Positions 53,449-61,108 of a stretch of 64,000 nucleotides of DNA are shown here, piece by piece; position 1 is the stretch's first letter, and each line of letters opens with the position of its first letter. The notes beneath the pieces are model-generated. The model saw only the letters and a list, made by a program, of their open reading frames with translations, had not been told where the DNA came from and made no database searches. The DNA lies in the NCBI GenBank assembly GCA_963816985.1, contig CAWFMF010000004.1, forward strand, positions 3,410,001 to 3,474,000. Reading direction: 5' to 3'. This stretch comes from JAIVJM01 sp963816985. GTDB taxonomy: Bacteria; Acidobacteriota; Blastocatellia; Pyrinomonadales; Pyrinomonadaceae. Position numbers and translations under genes: made by a program.

Positions 53449-55118
53449 ATGGGACTCTTGCTGAAGACCGAGCACCTCAAGCGTTACCGGGACATCGCGT
53501 GGCTGCTGATGAAGTACGGGCGCTCCGACCTCGTGAAGAGCGCGGGGCTGGAGGAGGCCATCGAGGGCGCGCCGGGCGGCGAGCACGCGCAGGAGGTCGC
53601 GCCCGCGAAGGTCGAAGAGTTGGCCGACGACGTTGAGAAGATGGGGCCGACCTTCATCAAGCTCGCCCAACTCCTTTCGACCCGCGCCGACCTTCTGCCG
53701 CAACCTTACCTCGACGCCCTCGCCCGCCTCCAGGACAACGTCGAGCCTTTCTCCTTCGGCGAAGTCGAGCAGATAGTCTCCGCCGAGTTGGGCGTGCGCC
53801 TCTCGAAGGCCTTCAAAGAGTTCGAGTCGCAGCCCATCGCCGCCGCCTCGCTCGGTCAGGTGCATCGTGCGCGGATGCGCGACGGGCGCGAGGTCGTCGT
53901 CAAGGTGCAGCGCCCCGGCATCCGCGAACGATCGTCGCACGACCTCGAAGTGTTGGCCGACATGGCCGACTTCTTCGACAGCCACACCGAGACGGGCCGC
54001 CGCTACGAGTTCGCCGCCATCCTCGAAGAGCTGCGCAAGAGCCTGATGTCCGAGTTGGATTACCGGCAGGAGGCGCGCAACCTGACGACCCTCTCCGACA
54101 ACCTGCGCGACTTCGAGCGCATCGTCGTCCCGCACCCGGTGGATGACTACACGACCTCGCGCGTGCTGACGATGGACTACATCCACGGCAAGAAGATTAC
54201 GTCTTTGACGCCGCTCGCGATGCTTGACTCGACGGCTACCTCCTCGCCGAGCACCTCTTTCAAGCGTACCTCCACCAGATACTCGTGGACGGCATCTTCC
54301 ACGCCGACCCGCACCCCGGCAACGTCTTCCTCACCGACGACAACCGCATCGCCTTGATTGACCTCGGCATGGTCGCGCGCGTCCCGCCGCGCTTTCAGGA
54401 GAGCCTCATCCAACTCCTCTTAGCCATCAGCGAGGGGCGCGGCGACGAGGCCGCAGACATCGCCGAGCGCATCGGCACGCCGAAGGAGAACTACGACGCC
54501 GAGGGCTTCCGCCGCGCGGTCTCCGAGTTGGTGCTGCAAAGTCAGACGCTCAAGTTGGAGAATCTCGACGCGGGCCGCGTCGTCCTGCGCATCGCGCAGA
54601 TTTCGGGCGAGCACAACTTCCGCCAGCCGCCCGAATTCACGATGATCTCGAAGACGCTCCTGAACCTCGATCAGGTCGTCCACACGCTCGACCCGAAGTT
54701 CGACCCGAACTTCGCCATCCGCAGCTACTCGAACGTCATCATGAAGCAGCGCATGAGCAAGACGTTCTCGGCGGGCAACTTCTACAGCACCGCGCTCGAA
54801 TTCAAGGAGTTCGCCGAGAAGCTGCCCGGTCGCGTCAACCAACTGCTCGACTCGGTGGCGAAGAACGGCGTCGAGATTAAGGTTGACGCCATTGACGAGA
54901 AGCTCCTCATGGAGGGCTTCCAGAAGATCGCCAACCGCATCACGCTCGGCCTTGTGCTCGCCTCGCTCATCGTCGGCGCGGCGCTGATGATGCGGGTCGA
55001 GACATCTCTGAAGATTCTCGGCTACCCGGCAATCGCCATCGTCTTCTTCCTGATAGCGGCGGGCGGCGCTATTATGTTAATGATTAATATCCTTTTCAGG
55101 GACGAGAAGCGGGATTGA
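53449..55118 (+). CDS. UbiB/ABC1/ADCK-family atypical kinase, frameshifted
   Basis: About 556 residues when repaired. Seen: the KxGQ-like segment KMGPTFIKLAQLLSTRADLLP, the Ala-rich loop and lysine AAASLGQVHRAR then EVVVKVQRPG, SELDYRQEARN, the catalytic loop IFHADPHPGNVF and ALIDLGMVARV (DLG in place of DFG). Two C-terminal membrane spans follow (LGLVLASLIVGAALM, AIAIVFFLIAAGGAIML). After LTPLAML the frame changes near 54228-54231: a missing base separates LDS from DGYLLAEHLFQAYLHQ. Members support quinone synthesis or lipid homeostasis; why it lies among nucleoside genes is not clear. It overlaps the region of pnp's first codons. Confidence 0.85.
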
Positions 55119-55120
55119 CG

Positions 55121-55972
55121 ATGGAGAGCCAACAACCTTCGAATGTCTACGAGCGCGCGGAGCACGCGGCGCGCTTCATCCGCTCGCGCACAGGCGCGGA
55201 GCCGCAGGCGCAGCCGCGCGCGGCGCTCGTGCTCGGCAGCGGCCTCGGCGCGTTCGCCGACGACCTCGAAGACGCGCGGCAGATACCTTACGAAGAGATT
55301 CCCGGCTTCGCGCGCCCGACCGTCGAGGGCCACGCCGGACGCCTCGTCGTCGGCACGGTCGAGGGCCACGCGGTCGCCGCCATGCAGGGGCGCTTCCACT
55401 TCTACGAGGGCTACACGCTCGAAGAGGTGACGTTCCCCATCCGCGTGCTCGCGCTGCTCGGCGTCAAGAGCCTCGTTTTGACGAACGCGGCGGGCGGGCT
55501 CAACAACTCCTACGCGCAAGGCTCGCTCATCGTCATCTCCGACCATTTGAACTTGATGGGCGTCAATGCCTTAATCGGGCGGAACGACGCGCGGTTCGGC
55601 CCGCGTTTCCCCGACATGACCGAGGTCTACGACCACGAGTATCAGGACATCGCGGTGACGGAGGCGCACGGCATGAGCCTCGAACTGCGGCGCGGCATCT
55701 ACGCGGCGCTGTCGGGGCCTTCCTACGAGACGCCCGCCGAGATACGGATGCTGCGCCTCTTGGGCGCGGACGCCGTCGGCATGAGCACCGTCCCCGAAGC
55801 CATCGTCGCGCGCCAGATGGGCCTCCGCGTCCTCGGCCTCTCGTGCATCACCAACATGGCGGCGGGCACGACCGACCAGCCCATCAACCACGACGAAGTC
55901 ATCGAGACCGGCGAGCGCGTGCGCGCCACCTTCGCGACATTGTTGCGGAGGGTGATACCGAAACTAACGTGA
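55121..55972 (+). CDS. Purine-nucleoside phosphorylase
   Basis: Splits inosine and guanosine (trimeric class II type) into base and ribose 1-phosphate. The 283-residue protein has AALVLGSGLGAFADDL (phosphate loop), RPTVEGHAGRLVVG, AMQGRFHFYEGYTLEEVTFPIR, LTNAAGGLNNSY, SGPSYETPAEIRML, and MSTVPEAIVARQMGLRVLGLSCITN with the purine-site NMAAG. ATG 55121 is preferred over an overlapping TTG at 55115. The last codons and the TGA lie in the left arm of the next hairpin. Confidence 0.94.
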   Translation: MESQQPSNVYERAEHAARFIRSRTGAEPQAQPRAALVLGSGLGAFADDLEDARQIPYEEIPGFARPTVEGHAGRLVVGTVEGHAVAAMQGRFHFYEGYTLEEVTFPIRVLALLGVKSLVLTNAAGGLNNSYAQGSLIVISDHLNLMGVNALIGRNDARFGPRFPDMTEVYDHEYQDIAVTEAHGMSLELRRGIYAALSGPSYETPAEIRMLRLLGADAVGMSTVPEAIVARQMGLRVLGLSCITNMAAGTTDQPINHDEVIETGERVRATFATLLRRVIPKLT

Positions 55973-56044
55973 CAGGTAAACCGTGACAGGTGACAAGAGG
56001 AAGACACGGTTTTTCCTGTCACCTGTCACGGTTTACCTGTCACG
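55968..56044. repeat. Intercistronic hairpin element, GTGACAGGTGACA family
   Basis: A perfect 28-bp inverted repeat (55968-55995, 56017-56044); the pnp TGA lies in its left arm. Loop: AGAGGAAGACACGGTTTTTCC. The same word family and loop, in the sense of transcription, recur between feoA and feoB. Confidence 0.9.
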
Positions 56045-56060
56045 CGGAGCGAAGCGACGA

Positions 56061-56738
56061 ATGATCATCGGCATCTGCGGCGGCACGGGTTCGGGGAAGA
56101 CGACCGTCGCGTACCGCATCCTCGAATCGGTGAGCACGGACGACGTGGTGTTCCTCCAGCAGGACTCGTACTACCGTGACCTCGACCAGATGCCCCTGGA
56201 CTACCGGCGCAAGGTCAACTTCGACCACCCGGACGCGCTCGACAACGACCTCCTCGTCGAGCACCTGCGCGCGCTCAAGGCGGGCCGGACGGTCGAGCTG
56301 CCGCTCTACGACTTCAAGAACCACGCGCGCCGCGCCGAGACGCTGAGGATGGAGCCGCGCTCCATCATCATCATCGAGGGCATCCTCGTCTTCACCGACG
56401 AGCGGCTGCGCGACGAGATGGACATCAAAGTTTTCGTGGACACGCCCGACGACATCCGCTTCATCCGGCGGCTGCGCCGCGACGTGGCCGAGCGCGGGCG
56501 CACCACCGAGTCGGTCATCGAGCAGTACCTCGCGACCGTCCGCCCGATGCACATGCAGTTCGTCGAGCCGTCGAAGCGTTACGCCGACGTGATTATCCCC
56601 GAAGGCGGCCACAACCTCGTGAGCATCGGCCTCATCTCAGGACGCATCCGCGAGCGCATCGCGGACGACCGGAGGCGGCGGCGCGAGGAAGCCGAGGCGG
56701 CGGTCGAATTGAGTTTAAACGCGGAGCAGGGAGGGTAA
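56061..56738 (+). CDS. udk: Uridine/cytidine kinase
   Basis: Phosphorylates uridine and cytidine. The 225-residue P-loop protein starts MIIGICGGTGSGKTTVAYRI, has LQQDSYYRDLDQMPLDYR, NFDHPDALDNDLLVEHL, PLYDFKNHARR and IIIEGILVFTDERLRDEMD. GGAG lies upstream of ATG 56061, outside the hairpin. Ends directly before cdd. Confidence 0.94.
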   Translation: MIIGICGGTGSGKTTVAYRILESVSTDDVVFLQQDSYYRDLDQMPLDYRRKVNFDHPDALDNDLLVEHLRALKAGRTVELPLYDFKNHARRAETLRMEPRSIIIIEGILVFTDERLRDEMDIKVFVDTPDDIRFIRRLRRDVAERGRTTESVIEQYLATVRPMHMQFVEPSKRYADVIIPEGGHNLVSIGLISGRIRERIADDRRRRREEAEAAVELSLNAEQGG

Positions 56739-57167
56739 GTGAGCATTACTATAATAGACCAGCAAATCATTGACGCTGCGACCAAGGCGCGCGACTGCGC
56801 GCTGGCGCGGTACTCGAAATTTTGCGTCGGCGCGGCGCTCGAATCCGCCGACGGCAAGATTTATTCCGGCTGCAACATCGAGAGCGCGGCCTACGAGCTG
56901 ACGATGTGCGCCGAGCGCGTCACCATCTGGAAGGCGCTCTCGGAAGGCGCGCGCCGCTTCACCCGCATCGCCGTCGTCGCCGACACCAACGAGCGGCTGA
57001 CGCCGCCCTGCGGCGCGTGCCGCCAACTCATCTGGGAGTTCTGCGGCGACATCCCCGTCGTCCTCGCCAACCTGCGCGGCGACACCGAGACCTTGCAGAT
57101 GAGCGAGCTGCTGCCGCGCCCCTTCGACGCGCAGTTTCTCGACGAAGTGGGGACGGAAAAGAAGTAG
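56739..57167 (+). CDS. cdd: Cytidine deaminase
   Basis: Deaminates cytidine and deoxycytidine. The 142-residue tetrameric-type enzyme shows YSKFCVGAALESADGKIYSGCN, the zinc/Glu motif CAERVTIWKAL (here Glu after Cys-Ala) and PPCGACRQLIWEF with the other two zinc Cys. The GTG start follows the udk stop directly, with GGAGGG upstream. Confidence 0.95.
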   Translation: MSITIIDQQIIDAATKARDCALARYSKFCVGAALESADGKIYSGCNIESAAYELTMCAERVTIWKALSEGARRFTRIAVVADTNERLTPPCGACRQLIWEFCGDIPVVLANLRGDTETLQMSELLPRPFDAQFLDEVGTEKK

Positions 57168-57190
57168 GCGCGGGGCATCGCATAACGGAG

Positions 57191-57640
57191 ATGGCTGACG
57201 ATAAAAAGAGGGCGGGCGACGACGGGTCGGCGCAGGTGCCGGGCAGCGACGAGACGAGGCTAGAGCGCGTCATCAACCGCTACGTCGGCGACGCCATCCA
57301 CCTCTTCCTCTCGCTGCTCGCCGTCCTGCTCCTCGGCGTCGCCGTCGTCGCCACCGTCCAGACCGCCGTCCACGACTTCCCGAAGCTCCTCACTTACACG
57401 GACGAGTACGACGTTCTCCAAAAGCTCATCCAGAGCGTGCTGCTCATCGCCATCGCCGCCGAGCTGGGTCTCCTCCTGCTCTATCACCGGACGAGCGCCG
57501 CCGTCGAAGTCATCATCTTCGTCATCGCGCGCAAGATTGTGAGCCCTGAGACGAGCGCGCTCGAACTGCTGTTGAGCGTCGCGGCCCTCTGCGTGCTGCT
57601 CGTCGTCCGCTTCTACTACCTGCCGGGGAGACCGAAGTGA
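57191..57640 (+). CDS. PsiE-like membrane protein
   Basis: A 149-residue protein with four membrane spans (IHLFLSLLAVLLLGVAVVATV, LIQSVLLIAIAAELGLLLLY, VEVIIFVIARKIV, LELLLSVAALCVLLVVRFY), matching the layout of the phosphate-starvation-inducible PsiE family. Its function is unknown. GGAG is directly in front of the ATG. Confidence 0.7.
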   Translation: MADDKKRAGDDGSAQVPGSDETRLERVINRYVGDAIHLFLSLLAVLLLGVAVVATVQTAVHDFPKLLTYTDEYDVLQKLIQSVLLIAIAAELGLLLLYHRTSAAVEVIIFVIARKIVSPETSALELLLSVAALCVLLVVRFYYLPGRPK

Positions 57641-57649
57641 GAATATTTC

Positions 57650-57720
57650 TGTAGGGGCAGGGCTTGTCCCTGCCCGTCTTCTGCGTAACCGAGCGGGCAG
57701 GGACAAGCCCTGCCCCTACA
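57650..57720. repeat. Intercistronic hairpin element, GTAGGGGCAGGG family
   Basis: A perfect 27-bp inverted repeat (57650-57676, 57694-57720) with a 17-nt loop starting TCTTCTGCG. The right arm is followed by ATTTTTT, so it could also terminate transcription. Confidence 0.9.
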
Positions 57721-57756
57721 ATTTTTTCAGACCTGTTGACCGTTCGGAGCGTGTTG

Positions 57757-59245
57757 ATGCCTTCACTCTTTCAGAGACTTTCAGCCGCATTCGTTTCGAC
57801 AATCTTACTGCTGTCCGTTGCTCCTGCTTCGTCGGCGCAGAGGCCGAAGCGCGTCGCTTTGCTCGTCACGGGCGGGACCATCGTGACGATGGACAAGGAG
57901 CGCCGCGTCATCGAGGACGGCGCGATAGCCGTCGAGGGGGGCCGGGTCGTCGCCGTCGGCAGGCGGCGCGACATCGAGCGCCGCTACACCGCCGCCGAGG
58001 TCATAGACGCGCGCGGTCGCGCCGTCATCCCCGGCCTCGTCAACGGCCACACGCACGTCCCGATGACGCTCTTCCGTGGCATCGCCGACGACCTCGACCT
58101 CAACGAGTGGCTGACTAAATTCATCTTCCCCGCCGAGGCCAAGAACGTCACCGAGGCTTTCGTCCGCACCGGCACGCAGCTCGGCCTCGCCGAGATGATT
58201 CGCGGCGGGACGACCACCTACTGCGACATGTACTACTTCGAGGACGCCGTCGCCGACGAGACGGCGCGCGCCGGTGTGCGCGGCGTGCTCGGCGAGACCG
58301 TCATTGATTTCCCCGTCGCCGACAACAAGACGTGGGCCGAGGCGATGCGCTACACCGAAGGATACGTCTCGAAGTGGCGGAACCACCCGCTCATCACTCC
58401 GGCGATTGCGCCGCACGCGCCCTACACCGTCTCCGAGGCGCACCTGCGCGAAGTCCGAGCCTTCTCCGACCGCACGGGCGCGCCCGTCGTCATCCACGTC
58501 TCGGAGACGCGCAAGGAGGTCGAAGACATCTCGACGCAGAAGGGTGCGCGCCCGGTCGAGTACCTCGCCGCGATAGGCTTCCTGAGCGCGCGCACCGTCG
58601 CCGCGCACACCGTCCACATCAACGATAAAGAGATCGGGCTCTTGAAAGATTTCGGCGTCGGGTCGGTGCATAACCCGGAGTCGAACATGAAGCTCGCTTC
58701 GGGCGTCGCGCCCGTCCCGCAGATGTTGAAGGCGGGCGTGGCTCTGGGCTTAGGGACTGACGGCGCGGCTTCCAACAACGACCTCAGCATGTGGGAGGCG
58801 ATGGACGCGGCGGCCAAGCTCCACAAACTCTACTCGAACGACCCGCGCGTCGTCTCCGCCGAAGAAGCTCTCGATGCTGGCGACGCTCGGCGGCGCGCGC
58901 TCGCTGCACTTGGAGAAGGATATCGGCTCGCTCGAAGTGGGCAAGCGCGCCGACCTCGTGGTGGTTGATTTGGACGGCCTGCACCAGACGCCGCGCTACA
59001 ACATCTACTCGCACCTCGTCTACGCCACCAAGGCTTCGGACGTGCGGACGGTCGTCGTCGAAGGCCGCGTCCTGATGCGCGACCGGCGGCTGTTGACGCT
59101 CAACGAGGAACTAATTAAGACGAAGGCGCGCGCGCTCAGGGAGCGTATCTCCCGCAGTCTTGCCGTTTACAGGCGGGGGCAGGGAGGGACGCCGCTCGCG
59201 GCGTGGGAAAACGTCGCCCGGAGGGTTGATACGGCACGCGAATGA
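57757..59245 (+). CDS. Exported amidohydrolase (SAH/MTA deaminase-like), frameshifted
   Basis: About 496 residues when repaired. Residues 1-28 form a signal peptide (FVSTILLLSVAPASSAQ), unusual because close relatives are cytosolic. The metal-dependent hydrolase has GLVNGHTHVPMTLFRG (HxH ligands), IAPHAPYTVS, VIHVSETRKEVE, AAHTVHIND and GLGTDGAASNNDLSMWEAM (Asp ligand). After VVSAEEAL the frame shifts near 58866-58872; a loss of CT from a CTCTCT run would restore EEALSMLATLGGARSL and GSLEVGKRADLVVVDLDGLH in frame. It could deaminate adenosine-type compounds or other amines outside the cytosol. Confidence 0.85.
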
Positions 59246-59281
59246 GGTGATAATGGGCCGCAGAACAAGGACTAACCCCTT

Positions 59282-59304
59282 AAGCGAGCGAAACGCTCGC
59301 TTTT
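59282..59304 (+). terminator. Intrinsic terminator
   Basis: AAGCGAGCG/CGCTCGCTT with a 3-nt loop, followed by TTGAATTT. Ends the nucleoside cluster. Confidence 0.75.
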
Positions 59305-59340
59305 GAATTTACAGAGCCCCATTTTCGGAGTTAACCCATA

Positions 59341-60591
59341 GTGAAGCAATTTTTCACCTGCGACGACTCGCGCCCGAAGACTTTTCTTTTATGCCTTGCC
59401 TTCATCCTCACCTCAGCCACGGCATCGAGCGCGCAAACGACCACCTCTGAAGCGGCCCCGCCGCCCGACCCGGCGGCGGCGGCGGTCGCGTCCGAGACCG
59501 AGGCATTGCAGCGGCGTCTGACGCGCGCGCGCGCGCTGGCGGCGGTCGGGAAACTGGCGGCGGCGGCGAGCGACCTCGAAGCGCTCCGCGCCTCCTCCAA
59601 CGACGAGTCGGTGCGCGACGTGGCCCGCGTCCTCCTGATGAGCATCTTCGTCGAGATGCCGGACTACACGCGTGCGCACGCGCTGCTCGAAGAGGCCTTC
59701 AAGGCCCGCTCCGCCTCGCCGAAGGACGACGCGGCGACCCACTCATACTTCGCCCTCGCCGGGCAGACCATCAACGGCGTCCGCACGCACCTCGAACGTT
59801 ACCGCGCCTTCGGCATCAGCATCGCCGACACCGAACTCCCATCGGAGGCGATCGGCGACCTCAACAACCTGCGCTCGCTGGTTGAGGTCGTCGCCGCCAA
59901 CGCCCGCGCCATCCGCGACGAGCAGGGGACGGGCGGCGGCGTCTCGAAGGGGCAGGACGCGACGGCGCTCCTTGAAGACGCGGCGAGCGTCCGCCTCCGC
60001 ATGGCGCGTGACGAGAATGACCGCGCCCGCTGGCAGACGGAAGTCTCCGAAGCGCGCCAGCGGCTCTTCGCCTCCGAGACGCGCATCGCCAGCATCAGCC
60101 AACTCCCCGCCGCGCGCACGACGCCCGCGCCCTCCGGCACGAACACTTCGACGCAGACGCCTTCGCCGACTCAGAGGACGACCAGCGCGCCGCGCCCGTC
60201 CTCGACGCCGCAGCCGCCGGTGAGCGCTCCGGCGCGGACGAACAACACAGCGCAGCCGCCCGCTCCGCAGGGCAACGCCGGGGCAACGCCCGCCGACGCC
60301 GCCACGCCGGAATCGCCGGTCGCCGTCGGCTCTCTGGCGGGCAAGGCGCGGCAGAAAATCTCGCCCTCGTACCCCTCAATCGCGAAGGCGGCGCGCGTCA
60401 GCGGCATCGTCACCGTCTACCTCATCGTCAACGCGAACGGCGAAGTGGAATCCGTGCAGCGCGCCGACGGCCCCCTCCAACTGCAACAGGCCGCGATGGA
60501 CGCCGCCCGCCGCTGGAAATTCAACCAGACCGTCGTCAACGGCCAGCCCACGCGCGTCACAGGATATTTGAGCTTCAACTTCGCGCTGTAA
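59341..60591 (+). CDS. Exported TonB-C domain protein
   Basis: A 416-residue protein with a signal peptide (TFLLCLAFILTSATASSAQ), a helical middle (residues about 55-250, LTRARALAAVGKLAAAASDLE, YFALAGQTINGVRTHLERYRA), a Pro/Thr/Ala-rich linker, and a C-terminal TonB_C domain (SPSYPSIAKAARVSGIVTVYLIVNANGEVESV, AAMDAARRWKFNQTVVNG). Lacking a membrane anchor, it is unlikely to be a standard TonB and may be a periplasmic partner. GTG start. Confidence 0.78.
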   Translation: MKQFFTCDDSRPKTFLLCLAFILTSATASSAQTTTSEAAPPPDPAAAAVASETEALQRRLTRARALAAVGKLAAAASDLEALRASSNDESVRDVARVLLMSIFVEMPDYTRAHALLEEAFKARSASPKDDAATHSYFALAGQTINGVRTHLERYRAFGISIADTELPSEAIGDLNNLRSLVEVVAANARAIRDEQGTGGGVSKGQDATALLEDAASVRLRMARDENDRARWQTEVSEARQRLFASETRIASISQLPAARTTPAPSGTNTSTQTPSPTQRTTSAPRPSSTPQPPVSAPARTNNTAQPPAPQGNAGATPADAATPESPVAVGSLAGKARQKISPSYPSIAKAARVSGIVTVYLIVNANGEVESVQRADGPLQLQQAAMDAARRWKFNQTVVNGQPTRVTGYLSFNFAL

Positions 60592-60594
60592 TGT

Positions 60595-60857
60595 AAAAGC
60601 CCCGAAGGGGCTTGGGAAATTAGCCGGGGGTGGAGCGAGAAGGCGAAAGCCTTCGAGCGAGAACCCCCGGAACAGCACGAGATAAAAAGGTAAGCGCCCC
60701 GGCAGGGGCGCGGGAACACGCGGCACGTTTGAAGTCCCGCGTCGTTTCCGTCGCCCCTGCCGGGGCGAAATGTTTTTATTCGATTCTCTCCGGGGGTCGC
60801 GCAAACTCCGTTTGCTCACCCCCGGCTAATTTCCCAAGCCCCTGACGGGGCTTTAAA
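60595..60857. repeat. Nested multi-layer palindrome
   Basis: Outer AAAGCCCCGAAGGGGCTTGG-type word pairs across about 260 nt with CCAAGCCCCTGACGGGGCTTT; a CCGGGGGTGAGC-type layer and an inner CGCCCCGGCAGGGGCG layer follow. Same organisation and inner word as 34702-34930. Confidence 0.85.
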
Positions 60858-60861
60858 AACT

Positions 60862-61101
60862 CTACCGCCTCGCAGTGTGGCTCTTCGCCGTCGTCTTCCG
60901 GCTTATCTGCACGAAGACGTTCGCGGGCTTCGTCGTCGTCTCTTTCTCTTCGCCGCAGCCGCCGCACCCGGTCGCGCAGGCCGGGGCGCTGCTCTTGCCG
61001 CCCGCGCGGAAGGAGCGGAGGCGCGCGAGCCCGCGTCGCCCCGTGTAGGCGAGCGCGCAGATGATGATGAGGGCGACGGCGATTGCCTGCCAGTCGAACA
61101 T
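60862..61101 (-). CDS. FeoB-associated Cys-rich membrane protein
   Basis: 79 residues: one membrane span (WQAIAVALIIICALAYTGRRG) followed by a Cys cluster (SAPACATGCGGCG). This matches the small FeoB-associated Cys-rich proteins that occur downstream of feoB. It starts 7 nt after the feoB stop. Confidence 0.8.
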   Translation of the reverse strand: MFDWQAIAVALIIICALAYTGRRGLARLRSFRAGGKSSAPACATGCGGCGEEKETTTKPANVFVQISRKTTAKSHTARR

Positions 61102-61108
61102 CGAATCC

